Shown: positions 7,839 through 15,966 of the stretch, in pieces | How the letters are laid out: the number at the start of each line of letters is the position of its first letter | How positions within the stretch are numbered: position 1 is the first letter of the stretch | From: Caulobacter sp. | GTDB taxonomy: Bacteria > Pseudomonadota > Alphaproteobacteria > Caulobacterales > Caulobacteraceae | DNA: 64,000 nucleotides | Reading direction: 5' to 3' | Assembly (NCBI GenBank): GCA_029866155.1 | Contig: JARWZW010000069.1 | Coordinates: forward strand, 1 to 64,000 | Notes under the pieces: model-generated | Databases searched by the model: none | What the model was told of the DNA's origin: nothing | Seen by the model: the letters and a program-made list of their open reading frames with translations, nothing else | Translations under genes and position numbers: made by a program

Positions 7839-10255
7839 CAGGCGCGCTCCAGAAGTCGGGGCAGCCAGAGCGCTGGGTCATCGGTGAACTGAACGCGCAG
7901 GTCGTCCAGAATGCGGACCGTGCGCTCGCGGCCGGACAGCACCGTGAGCAGGTCGGGCTCTCCCGACAGGTTGAGCCGCGCCACCACTGAATCGGTCCCG
8001 TGCTTGATCAGGAAGCAGTGCGAGGTGTCCGGTAGGGTGCGGATCAGGTTCAGTTCATGCTCGGTCAGACCAAACCCTTCGCAATAGTCGCGGGCTTGGG
8101 CCTTGGGGTTGGCCATGAAGATCTGGGTGGCCGCCTGTTCCACGATGGCGGAGGCGATTCGGCTTTCCAGGGCGTCCTGCGCGCTCTGGGTGGCGAAGCC
8201 GACGACCCCGTTGCGCTTGCGAATGGTCTTTTCCCAGTCCTTGATCCTGGCCACGAAGACGTCGTCGTCGAGCGCTTTCCACCCTTCATCGATGACGATC
8301 AAAGTGGGGTCGCCGTCCAGCCTCTGCTCTACCCGGTGGAACAGATACATCATGGCCGGAGTCCGTACCGCCGGATCGTCCAGAACCTGGGTCATGTCAA
8401 AGCCCAGGGTTCGGGCCTCCATGTCCAGGCCGTCCTGGGCATTGTCGAAAAGCCAGGCGCGCTCACCATCTCCCCACCAGGGGCGCAGCCGGGCCGACAG
8501 GTCGGTGCCTTCCGGCCGCCGGGCGCCACGGAACAGTTCGGCGAAGTACCGAAGGCGACGGAACTCCGGCGCCTGGTCAAAATTAGCGTCGACCGCGTCC
8601 TTGACGGCCGCCAGGTCGTCCGGAGACAGGGTCTCGCCAGGTTGGCTGACCAGCCGTATCGTCCACTGGGCCAGAAAGGCGCGGCTTTCCGGGGTGTCGG
8701 CGAGCTGCAGGGGATTGAAGCCGGTCGGTCGCCCGGGCCTGATGGCGTCGTAGGTCCCGCCGATCGCCCGCAGGAAGATTTCCGCCCCGCGATCCTTGTC
8801 GAAGAAGACGATTCTGGGATCGTACTTGCGCGCCTGAGCCAGCAGGAAGGCCAGTACCACCGTCTTGCCGGAGCCCGAGGGTCCGATGAGGGTGAAGTTC
8901 CCCAGATCGCCCTTATGGAAGTTGAAGTGATAAGGGCCGGCCGAGGTGGTCTCCAGGACTGTGACAGCAGGACCCCAGTGGTTGCCCTCCGCTTGGCCGA
9001 CCGGAAAGTTGTGACCTGAGGCGAAGCCGGCGAAATTGGCCGTGGAGATCAGGGCGCGCCGGGCGATGTCCTTGAAATTGCCTGGAAACTGGGCCCAGAA
9101 AGCAGCCTCCAGATTGACGTCCTCGCGGACCGCGATCACCCCCATGTCGGTGAACGCCGACTGGACTTCGGCTACCGCCTCGTCCAGCCCGCTTAGGCCG
9201 GGATTGCGGACCATGACGGTCAGGTGGTGCTCGCCGAAGGCTGTCCGGCCGGTGGACAGGTCGTCCTTGGCGGCCAGCAGACCGGCGCGCAGGCTGGCGG
9301 CGTCGTCATCGGCCGAGCGCATCCGCCGCAGGGCCATGTTCATGCGATCCTGACTGGCCTGGCGATCGACAAAGCCGAAGCTCTGACTGATGACCAGTTC
9401 GTAAGGCAACCGTAGCAGGTCATCCAGCATCCCAGGGGCCGTCTGGGGCGGATAGTCTTTGATCGAAACCATGGCTGCGAAGCTACGTTCAAGCCAGCCG
9501 GCGCGAGCCAGTTCCAGGGTTTCGGCGCCGAAGCTTACGCGCCGATAGGGGATGTATTCGCCGAGGTCGGCACGGGGCAGAAGCACCGGACGCATCTCGC
9601 CGTTATAGAGCGTGGAGATGAACTCCAGCGGCTCCGAACAGGGACCGGCCGGGCTGTCATAAACCCCCAGCAGCCGCACGCCATAGGGGGCCATCGAGGC
9701 CAGCAGAGAATCGCGCGCCGCCTTGAGTTCCCGCATGTCGATCGCGCGAGCGGCCTCATCCACCCTCTCGCCCCGGGCGACACCGGTCAAGCGTCGCAGC
9801 GCGCTGTCCAGCATGCCCACCCGACCCTGAAGCGGCCTGCGGACGATGGTGATGAAAAGCTGGTTCACGTACAGCCGTTTGGCCGCGAGCCGGCGTTTCC
9901 AGGCGGCGTCAAGGTCGCGACTGAAGTCGTCTAGGTATTCCCCCTCGACCTTGGGGGCGACCTCGCGGCGGACAATATGGTGATAAAGGGCGAACCTGGA
10001 ACTGGCGAAAGCTCTCAGTGCACCATCCCGCAGTGCCTTGCGGTAGTTGATCTCGTCCGTATCCGCGGTCTCGAAGGACAACCCCTCCAGCTGCAGCACC
10101 TGGATCAACATGCCGTCGCGGGTTTCGAGCGTGTGGTCGTCCACATGCCGAGCGTAGGGCAGACGGGATCCGGCGCTGGCTTCCCGGCCGGGATGAGCGC
10201 GGCGGGCCTTCGGAGCCAGCGGCATCTTGGGCGCCTGTTCGGCCTGGCTGGTCAT
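7838..10255 (-). CDS. virB4: VirB4/TrbE/CagE secretion ATPase
   Basis: An 805-residue ATPase that powers pilus biogenesis and substrate transfer at the inner membrane. The N-terminal CagE/TrbE/VirB domain covers about residues 40-380 (RLPYARHVDDHTLETRDG). Walker A is GPSGSGKTVVLAFLL near residue 460, and Walker B is DPTLIVIDEGWKALDD near residue 650. The C-terminus has NPKAQARDYCEGFGLTEHE and RVRFLIKHG-like strands usual for VirB4. I chose the ATG at 10255 because it overlaps the virB3 stop (ATGA); a longer reading frame upstream only runs through virB3 in another frame. All motifs look intact. Confidence 0.95.
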   Translation of the reverse strand: MTSQAEQAPKMPLAPKARRAHPGREASAGSRLPYARHVDDHTLETRDGMLIQVLQLEGLSFETADTDEINYRKALRDGALRAFASSRFALYHHIVRREVAPKVEGEYLDDFSRDLDAAWKRRLAAKRLYVNQLFITIVRRPLQGRVGMLDSALRRLTGVARGERVDEAARAIDMRELKAARDSLLASMAPYGVRLLGVYDSPAGPCSEPLEFISTLYNGEMRPVLLPRADLGEYIPYRRVSFGAETLELARAGWLERSFAAMVSIKDYPPQTAPGMLDDLLRLPYELVISQSFGFVDRQASQDRMNMALRRMRSADDDAASLRAGLLAAKDDLSTGRTAFGEHHLTVMVRNPGLSGLDEAVAEVQSAFTDMGVIAVREDVNLEAAFWAQFPGNFKDIARRALISTANFAGFASGHNFPVGQAEGNHWGPAVTVLETTSAGPYHFNFHKGDLGNFTLIGPSGSGKTVVLAFLLAQARKYDPRIVFFDKDRGAEIFLRAIGGTYDAIRPGRPTGFNPLQLADTPESRAFLAQWTIRLVSQPGETLSPDDLAAVKDAVDANFDQAPEFRRLRYFAELFRGARRPEGTDLSARLRPWWGDGERAWLFDNAQDGLDMEARTLGFDMTQVLDDPAVRTPAMMYLFHRVEQRLDGDPTLIVIDEGWKALDDDVFVARIKDWEKTIRKRNGVVGFATQSAQDALESRIASAIVEQAATQIFMANPKAQARDYCEGFGLTEHELNLIRTLPDTSHCFLIKHGTDSVVARLNLSGEPDLLTVLSGRERTVRILDDLRVQFTDDPALWLPRLLERA

Positions 10256-10539
10256 GGGCGGTAGGAGTTGCAACGCCAGACGGACCAGTTCTTCACTCGG
10301 GGACAGCGGCTGACCCGGGTCAGCCACAGGTCAAGAAACCTGGGCTCGCGCTGGCAGGCCATGTAGCCGATCAGGTGGATCACCACCGCCGCCAGAATGG
10401 CCCAGAACGACTTGGTTATGAGGAACAGTTCGGCGGTGACCACTGCATTGAGCACGAAGAAGCTGTAGGTCACCCCGGCGAACATCTGGGGCCGCGTCAG
10501 GGCTCCGAACACCACATCCCGTTCCAGCGCGATGGCCAT
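10252..10539 (-). CDS. virB3: VirB3 inner-membrane protein
   Basis: A 95-residue protein of the VirB3 family: MAIALERDVVFGALTRPQMF, then two adjacent membrane segments (GVTYSFFVLNAVVTAELFLI and FWAILAAVVIHLIGYMAC), then REPRFLDLWLTR, a family signature. The start ATG at 10539 lies 5 bases after the virB2 stop and the stop overlaps virB4. VirB3 binds VirB4 at the membrane and is often fused to it; here the two are separate genes. Confidence 0.92.
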   Translation of the reverse strand: MAIALERDVVFGALTRPQMFAGVTYSFFVLNAVVTAELFLITKSFWAILAAVVIHLIGYMACQREPRFLDLWLTRVSRCPRVKNWSVWRCNSYRP

Positions 10540-10544
10540 GGCGG

Positions 10545-10862
10545 CTACAGTCCGGTCGCGGTGCTGCGGATGCCGGCGACGATCGCGCCGGCCCCAAACA
10601 GGATGAAGCACCCCAGGATGACCGTGGCCCCATAGCGCCAATTCAGCCGGCCGGTCAGCATCATGAAGCCGACGGCGGCCACGGCCATGACCGCCGCGAC
10701 GGTGGCGACCGTGCCCAGCATGGTGCCCTGCAACCAGCTCAGGGCTCCGACCACAACATTGGAGCCAGCCGGATCAAGCGATTGCGCGCGCGCTGCGCTG
10801 GCCATCAAGGCCGCGACGGGGGTCAGCAGGGCCGGAGCGAAACGCCGGAGGGTCTTTTTCAT
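10545..10862 (-). CDS. virB2: VirB2/TrbC major pilin
   Basis: A 105-residue prepilin. The Sec signal peptide is APALLTPVAALMASAARA with a predicted cut before QSLDPAG, and the mature part holds two hydrophobic helices (LGTVATVAAVMAVAAVGFMM and GATVILGCFILFGAGAIVAG) separated by the short polar loop TGRLNWRY, as expected for VirB2 pilins. Length matches the family. It lies 10 bases after virB1 and 5 bases before virB3. Confidence 0.92.
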   Translation of the reverse strand: MKKTLRRFAPALLTPVAALMASAARAQSLDPAGSNVVVGALSWLQGTMLGTVATVAAVMAVAAVGFMMLTGRLNWRYGATVILGCFILFGAGAIVAGIRSTATGL

Positions 10863-10872
10863 GGGCCAGGTC

Positions 10873-11517
10873 CTATCTGGAGATGTTTATGAGCAGCGGC
10901 GGCCGGTTTGGCGCGGTCGGCAACTGCGACAACCGACCAAGGATCGCCGCCACGTAGTCCTGAGTTTCACGGTAGGGCGGAACGCCGCGATAGCGATCCA
11001 CGGCGCCCGGCCCGGCATTATAGGCGGCCAGAGCCTTGACCAGATCGCCATCGTAACGGTTCAGCATCCGTCGCAGATAGGCCGCGCCGCCGTGGACATT
11101 CTGGTCGAGGTCATGGGGATCGACCGCCAGGTCCCTGGCCGTAGCGGGCATGAGTTGCATTACGCCAATGGCGCCGGCGGAGGAGACTGCGGTCTGGCGG
11201 AATCGCGACTCGCGCCAGGCCACTGCTTCCAACAGGTCGGGACTCAGCGCCTGGCGCTGAGCTGCAGCCTCGATGGCCCGGTTGACCTGGTGAGTGGCGA
11301 CGATTCGGGGCTGGGGAGGGGCCGTGACCTGGGGGGCTATCGGCGCGGTCCCCTCGAAGGTGAAGACCGAGGGGCCAGCGTAGGTCGCAACCTGGCCGTC
11401 GTCGCCGATCTCGATGACCTGGGCCTGGACGGGTGCGCCAAAGAGCATTCCGTAGGACAGCGCCAACGTCGCCGCCAGCCCGTGCGCCCGTGTTGACTTG
11501 CGGCCTGTGGCGACCAT
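10873..11517 (-). CDS. virB1: VirB1 lytic transglycosylase
   Basis: A 214-residue periplasmic SLT-type transglycosylase that opens peptidoglycan for the secretion channel. The N-terminal signal is ATLALSYGMLFGAPVQA. The SLT domain starts near residue 85: AVAWRESRFRQTAVS holds the catalytic Glu, followed by GAIGVMQLMPATARDL, AYLRRMLNRYDGD and AYNAGPGAVDRY, all canonical. It is the first gene of the virB operon. A strong hairpin lies just upstream (11548-11579), so transcription of the operon probably starts in the short gap before this gene. Confidence 0.93.
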   Translation of the reverse strand: MVATGRKSTRAHGLAATLALSYGMLFGAPVQAQVIEIGDDGQVATYAGPSVFTFEGTAPIAPQVTAPPQPRIVATHQVNRAIEAAAQRQALSPDLLEAVAWRESRFRQTAVSSAGAIGVMQLMPATARDLAVDPHDLDQNVHGGAAYLRRMLNRYDGDLVKALAAYNAGPGAVDRYRGVPPYRETQDYVAAILGRLSQLPTAPNRPPLLINISR

Positions 11518-11547
11518 GCGGCAGTCCTTGAGAACTGAGGGAAAATA

Positions 11548-11579
11548 CCGCGGGCGCTGAGGGAGAGCAGCGCCCGCGG
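11548..11579 (-). terminator. Rho-independent terminator after the DUF4331/lipoprotein pair
   Basis: CCGCGGGCGCTG at 11548-11559 pairs perfectly with CAGCGCCCGCGG at 11568-11579 around an 8-base loop. On the minus strand the hairpin is followed by TATTTTCC, a modest T-run. It lies 15 bases after the lipoprotein stop and about 30 bases before virB1, so it separates the two transcripts. Confidence 0.75.
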
Positions 11580-11594
11580 CTACAACTGAGCCTG

Positions 11595-11843
11595 TCAGGG
11601 GATCGCGACAGGGTCAGCGGCGAGCGTCAGGGCGATGATGTCGCCGGCCGCCGGGTCTCTGGGCACGGCATTGGGGTCTGCGCGGTAAGCCGTCGCAAAG
11701 CCGGCCCCAAAACCGTCCTCAAGGCGCGCGGCAGGCGGCGGGGGCGGTGTTTTCTTGCCGCCGCCTCCGCCGCTACAGGCCGCCAGGACGGTCGCCGACG
11801 CCATTAATGCCAAGGTGAGGGTAATCCGATGCTGGCGTGTCAT
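11595..11843 (-). CDS. Small lipoprotein paired with DUF4331
   Basis: An 82-residue lipoprotein. The signal peptide TLALMASATVLAAC ends in a good lipobox (VLAAC, Cys about residue 23), followed by a Gly run and the proline stretch KKTPPPPPAA. The C-terminal part, DGFGAGFATAYRADPNAVPR and IIALTLAADPVAIP, is not one I can assign to a family. The ATG overlaps the stop of the DUF4331 gene, so the two products are probably made together. Its size invites comparison with VirB7, but it lies on the other side of a terminator from virB1 and is paired with a different gene, so I do not call it VirB7. Confidence 0.75.
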   Translation of the reverse strand: MTRQHRITLTLALMASATVLAACSGGGGGKKTPPPPPAARLEDGFGAGFATAYRADPNAVPRDPAAGDIIALTLAADPVAIP

Positions 11844-13411
11844 CAGTTGGTCCTCGCGTCATTGCCCGGCGCGCCCCGCAGAGGGGTGTTCAGGTAGGGG
11901 AAGGCGTTCTGCAGTTCGGTGGCGGCGATCGGGGCGCCGTCGGTAAAGGCCACGGTGCCGGTTGGCGCGTTGGCGGGGGTGCAGAGGCCAAGGCTGGTCT
12001 GAGTGCCGTTGATCGGCACCGGGTGGCAGAGCCGGCCCATCGCGACTCTCAGCGTGATGTCCACGGTGTCGTCGCCAGGGCGACGGCCGTTGGGGTAGCC
12101 GGCAAGATCGTCCCCCACCACCCCGAAGGTGCTCTGGCTGGCCCGAGGGGTTGGATTGACCCCGGTATTCAGCCGCAGCATTTCCGAAGCGGTGACCTTG
12201 CTCTGCTGGTTAAGCGTCGCGATGCCGGTCAGGAAGGTTGCCACCAGATCGTTGCGCGGGAAGTTGTTGGGCGCCAGGTTGGTGAAGCTGGTTCCCAGGG
12301 TCGCGTTGACCGGAGCCCTGAACAACACGTCGAGAATCGCCGGAAAGGTCGGGTTTGTGACGTAGTCACCCAAGGCCCCGTCGCCGGGCGGTTCGGCGGC
12401 ATTGAAGAGGTCCTTCTGCGGCAGGCCGATTACCAGTTCGTTGACCAGCGGCATGGACAGGCGAGAGACCTGAACGTAGGCGCCGCCGTTCTGCACAGGG
12501 GCGGCGTAAGACGGGGTGGGGTCAAGCAGGCGAGCCTGCGGCAGGCTGGCGGTGGTCCAGGCTCCGATGACGCCGTTGCCGGCGCCCGTCAGGCAAGCGA
12601 TGGGAACCTCCAGCGCCAAGGACGTGACATTCTTCTTGCCGACCAGATCATCGTTGGTGCGGCTCTGCATGATGCCGCCAGGAAAGGTTGTGCCGTCGAT
12701 GGGCACATAGTTCACCAGATCGAAGCTGGAGCCGAGATTAACTGCGAACGCTTCAGCTCTTTGACCGACGAACACTTTGCCGGGCGTAGAGCAGCCCGGG
12801 ATGTTGATGCTGTGGATGAACTGGTTGGCGTAGGTCGCGTAGTCCGGCAAGGTCTTCATGCCGGCGTAGTCGAGAGGCTTGCGAAACAAGGCGCTGCCGC
12901 CTGAGGCGTTGGTGACTGCGGCGCGGGTTCCGGTGCGCCGGTCGCCTGTAATCACTGTCAGGCCATAGTCTTCGACTTCACCCAGGTCGGCGTCGTCTGC
13001 GCCGGTCACCTGACCAACAGACCTCAGGGCGATCGGCAGGGTCTTACCGCCGATGTTCAGCGTGATGCCCGTTCCGCCCCGCAAGGTGTTCGTGAATTTG
13101 AACTGGAAGGTCAGATTTTCTACGGCGTCTCCGTCGCTGTCTACGTGGATCTCGTAGATCGCGTCGGGGTCCATGGTGAAGTAGTTAGGCCCATATCCGG
13201 GGCCCTGCAGGGGCTGGTAGTTGGCGATCAGGGTGACAAACGCGTCACGCCCGGGCTCGTAGCTGCGGAACATGTAGAAATCGGTGCCGTCCACCTTGGG
13301 GGATTCGGTGATAGCGGGGGCTTCGCGATGGCTCGACGCCATTGTCGGGGAGCCGCCCACCGCCAGCGCCGCGACCGCTGCAGCTGTCATTAATCCGATG
13401 CGCCTGCGCAT
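11843..13411 (-). CDS. DUF4331 domain secreted protein
   Basis: A 522-residue exported protein. MRRRIGLMTAAAVAALAVGG with a cut near TMASSHREAP is the signal peptide, and ASSHREAPAI followed by KVDGTDFYMFRSYEPGR is the typical start of mature DUF4331 proteins. Other family features are YFTMDPDAIYEIHVDSDGDA and the C-terminal GRRPGDDTVDITLRVAMGRL. The ATG at 13411 is chosen because AGGAG lies 7 bases upstream; a longer frame to 13444 has no such site. The family is widespread but its biochemical role is not established. It is translationally coupled to the small lipoprotein downstream. Confidence 0.85.
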   Translation of the reverse strand: MRRRIGLMTAAAVAALAVGGSPTMASSHREAPAITESPKVDGTDFYMFRSYEPGRDAFVTLIANYQPLQGPGYGPNYFTMDPDAIYEIHVDSDGDAVENLTFQFKFTNTLRGGTGITLNIGGKTLPIALRSVGQVTGADDADLGEVEDYGLTVITGDRRTGTRAAVTNASGGSALFRKPLDYAGMKTLPDYATYANQFIHSINIPGCSTPGKVFVGQRAEAFAVNLGSSFDLVNYVPIDGTTFPGGIMQSRTNDDLVGKKNVTSLALEVPIACLTGAGNGVIGAWTTASLPQARLLDPTPSYAAPVQNGGAYVQVSRLSMPLVNELVIGLPQKDLFNAAEPPGDGALGDYVTNPTFPAILDVLFRAPVNATLGTSFTNLAPNNFPRNDLVATFLTGIATLNQQSKVTASEMLRLNTGVNPTPRASQSTFGVVGDDLAGYPNGRRPGDDTVDITLRVAMGRLCHPVPINGTQTSLGLCTPANAPTGTVAFTDGAPIAATELQNAFPYLNTPLRGAPGNDARTN

Positions 13412-13570
13412 GAAATTCTCCTGGACCAACCTGGGCGCGGTCACCGCTGCGGGATATCAGCCGTTTGCCGCCCTCGCAGTCAGCTACGGGGCGGTCTGCC
13501 GGCGGGATGCGAAGGCTGGTGAAAATAAATCAGGACAATGGCCGCAGCTGCCAGCCAAGGCTGTTTCGTG

Positions 13571-14302
13571 TCAGGCCCAAGGCCAGTCCGGAAAGACTGG
13601 CAGCATGTCAGCCCATCGCCATTGGCCAGATCCTATGGTCACCAGGGTTACTCCCAGCCCGTCCTGCACTGCGATGAACAGCGGACCTTCGATCGTGGCG
13701 TCAGTACAGCCAGCAGGAGCCGAACGGACCCCGCTGATGATGGCCTCACGGATCGTCTCCAGCCCCGCCGGACTGACCCTCTCGTGCTCAACCCATTCTC
13801 CGTCCCACAGCATGATCGCGCCGGCGACGGAGCGAGACTCCAAGGGGATGGCGGTCAGAGCGCCGAACACGGCCGGATCGGTCTGCAAAGTTTGTTGAAT
13901 CCATTGGCTCAACTGACAGGTCTTGCCCACCGCAAGGGCCTGCGGCGCCGATTGGGACGCAGCGAAGATTGCGGTGCTTGCGGGTTCGTTAATCACGATA
14001 TCGGTCGGGCCCACCTCGTGCAAAACCTTCAGCAGGACCGGGTCGACGGTTTCGGGCGGGGGCGGGGGCTTGGGTTCCTCTTCGCTTCTGGCCGGCGGCG
14101 GAGGCGACTTGGTCGGAACGGGTTCGCGGCTGGGCGGTGTGGAAGACGGCCTCAAAGCCTTTCCGTCGTAGAAGGAAAGGACGGCGCCGCCCGCCTCGTC
14201 CTCGATCATCACCGGCGTAACTTGATCCACCATCAACAGGAAAAGCCCCGCATGGGCTAAGGCGCAAAATATGAACACCAGAGCGCGCGACGACGGACGC
14301 AT
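13571..14302 (-). CDS. One-TM proline-rich periplasmic protein, unknown function
   Basis: A 243-residue protein with one N-terminal membrane segment (ALVFIFCALAHAGLFLLMV), a proline-rich linker (KSPPPPARSEEEPKPPPPP, about residues 68-90) and a globular C-terminal domain with CQLSQWIQQTLQTDPAVFGA and VQDGLGVTLVTIGSGQWRW. This layout resembles TonB-like or other envelope-spanning adaptors, but I see no TonB C-terminal motif. The ATG at 14302 has GGAG 10 bases upstream. It lies 159 bases upstream of the DUF4331 gene on the same strand and may share its transcript. Confidence 0.7.
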   Translation of the reverse strand: MRPSSRALVFIFCALAHAGLFLLMVDQVTPVMIEDEAGGAVLSFYDGKALRPSSTPPSREPVPTKSPPPPARSEEEPKPPPPPETVDPVLLKVLHEVGPTDIVINEPASTAIFAASQSAPQALAVGKTCQLSQWIQQTLQTDPAVFGALTAIPLESRSVAGAIMLWDGEWVEHERVSPAGLETIREAIISGVRSAPAGCTDATIEGPLFIAVQDGLGVTLVTIGSGQWRWADMLPVFPDWPWA

Positions 14303-14893
14303 GGATGGCTTTCTCCTGTCGCGGCACAGTCGCGGACATCGGTCTTGGTTGAGATACGGGGCCGGACCCAAAAAGGTTGCGTGGCCACCCCGACATTCAC
14401 AAAGAACGATCGAGCCGCCGGGACAGCGCCGTCGCCTTGGGATGCTGTAAGATTGGTCGGGGCCGTCGACCGCATCAATACCATCGTCCTGTCTTTCGAC
14501 GACTCAGCCTACCGCGTCGCCTTCAAGGCTTTCAGCGGCCAATCCTGTCCATGTTCAACGTGTTGATTGCCGCCCTCTGGATTTCGATGGACTAATTCGC
14601 GCCGCTGCGCTGGCTCGATCACGCCGCCGTCAGGATCGCTGGCATCGTGTTGATTGTCGGGTCGCCGCTGTTGATCTTCGTCGGACGGGCCCGGACGGGT
14701 CGGTGCTGGCGGATCGACATCGACACGGGCCCCCACGGCCCTCGTCCAGACCGGCATCCTGTAGGAATTTCAGTGGGCCACATGACTGACTAAATATGCC
14801 TTGAAAATGAACATCCGTACGACTGACGTGATGCGTATTATGTAGACCGCCAACGAGCGAGAGATTTGAACAGGTGGATTTCAGGAGTGCATC
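14303..14893. other. Intergenic stretch with one decayed gene
   Basis: No intact gene is visible in these 591 bases apart from the degraded methyltransferase-like fragment at 14551-14793. The left end must hold the promoter of the proline-rich protein gene on the minus strand, and the right end the upstream region of the small anti-sigma-like gene. I could not pick out convincing promoter hexamers. Confidence 0.5.
14551..14793 (+). pseudogene. Degraded isoprenylcysteine methyltransferase-like membrane protein
   Basis: One plus-strand frame reads MFNVLIAALWISMD, a stop codon, then FAPLRWLDHAAVRIAG and IVLIVGSPLLIFVGRAR, followed by TGRCWRIDIDTGPHGPR before the match fades. The two hydrophobic helices and the following GRxWRI segment resemble the middle of ICMT/PEMT-type methyltransferases. 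The in-frame stop and the absence of the C-terminal catalytic region indicate a remnant. The family assignment is tentative. Confidence 0.35.
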
Positions 14894-15166
14894 GTGAACG
14901 GCAGAGCGCCTCATGGCTCGGGCATGTCAGCAGACGAAGCGCTGGCGCTGGATTTCGCCCTCGACATCCTCGTCGAGCCATTGCGTGGCATTGCTGAGGC
15001 GCGACAACGTAGTGACCCCGACTTCCGTCGGCTTGTCCATCTGGCTCAAGATCGGCTTATCTCGGCTGAACCGATCGACGAATTCCCAGGGATGGAGGAA
15101 GTCTCGCCGCGTCCCGAGACATGGACTGAAATCCTCCTTCGGATTGGCAAACGCGAGCGGTCCTGA
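14894..15166 (+). CDS. Short RskA-like anti-sigma N-terminal domain protein
   Basis: A 90-residue soluble protein. DEALALDFALDILVEPLRG, AEARQRSDPDFRRLVHLAQD and PRPETWTEILLRIGKR resemble the N-terminal cytoplasmic domain of RskA/ChrR-type anti-sigma factors, which bind ECF sigma factors. Normal members are over 200 residues, with a membrane segment and a periplasmic domain; both are absent here. The start is a GTG at 14894, with CAGGAG about 7 bases upstream. It may be a functional soluble inhibitor or the 5' end of a broken gene. An ECF sigma gene lies 800 bases away on the opposite strand, beyond a TetR gene. Confidence 0.5.
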   Translation: MNGRAPHGSGMSADEALALDFALDILVEPLRGIAEARQRSDPDFRRLVHLAQDRLISAEPIDEFPGMEEVSPRPETWTEILLRIGKRERS

Positions 15167-15260
15167 ACGCCATGAGGCCCACCAGAAGTTGATTCGTGGA
15201 GGCAAAACGCGTGGCGCCACGAGCCAGTGAGCTGCGACGGCGTTTAGGCTGATCCAGCCG

Positions 15261-15908
15261 TTAGGGAGGGGCTGCTTTTCGCGTCTGGGGAACGGGCCTG
15301 TCGGATGGCCTTACGCCGCGACGGATGGCGCCTATCGCTGTCGCCACAACCGCATGTGCCTCCGCTGCATCGAAGCCCAGATTGCGTTTGAGAAAGACAA
15401 AATTCTCTGTGCTCATCAACGTCAGCATCGACGCCGCGACGTGTCGTCGCGTCGATTCATCAAAATCAGGGTTCTCCAGGGTCAGCATTCTGACGAGGTT
15501 CTCAAAGCCGATTTCGTAAAGCGGCTGACGGAGCTCGCGACCGATAGGCGACAGATAAGCTTCGCTTACGACCTGCCGATCATCCTCCCAAGTTTGATAT
15601 CGCATCCCCACCCAGGCGAGCAACTCGTCTATTGTGCTTGGCAATTTTCGGTCTGGTCCGCCGACGACCTGCTCGAGATGCCATTTGATGAAAGCGCGAA
15701 TCAGTTCGTCGCGGCTGCCGTAGTGGCGATAGATCGTCTGTTCGGTAACTTCCGCGACACGCGCGACCTCTGCAACGCTGACGGCAGCGATATCTGCGTT
15801 ACGGATCACCGAGCCAACTGCGTCCAGTATGATCTGCGAGGTTTGTTCCCGCATCCGCGCGCGCAAGGTGCTTTGATAGGGGCCTCGCGTTGATTCATTG
15901 TTGTTCAT
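15261..15908 (-). CDS. TetR family transcriptional regulator
   Basis: A 215-residue regulator. The N-terminal helix-turn-helix (residues about 20-65) reads IILDAVGSVIRNADIAAVSV, then VAEVTEQTIYRHYGSRDELI, the standard TetR recognition helix. The C-terminal ligand-binding part (FIKWHLEQVVGGPDRKLPS onward) is all-helical and not assigned to a ligand class. It lies between the anti-sigma-like gene and the ECF sigma gene, 58 bases downstream of the latter on the same strand, so it may be cotranscribed with the sigma factor. Confidence 0.85.
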   Translation of the reverse strand: MNNNESTRGPYQSTLRARMREQTSQIILDAVGSVIRNADIAAVSVAEVARVAEVTEQTIYRHYGSRDELIRAFIKWHLEQVVGGPDRKLPSTIDELLAWVGMRYQTWEDDRQVVSEAYLSPIGRELRQPLYEIGFENLVRMLTLENPDFDESTRRHVAASMLTLMSTENFVFLKRNLGFDAAEAHAVVATAIGAIRRGVRPSDRPVPQTRKAAPP

Positions 15909-15966
15909 AAGCAGGTCTTCGGAAAGTCAGCGACCACTGCCATAGTCGCGGTGTGTCCCGATGGCG

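Noticed and set aside
11595..11843. The 82-residue lipoprotein as the missing VirB7
   Set aside because: It is translationally coupled to the DUF4331 gene and separated from virB1 by a strong terminator, and its C-terminal half lacks a VirB7-like pattern.
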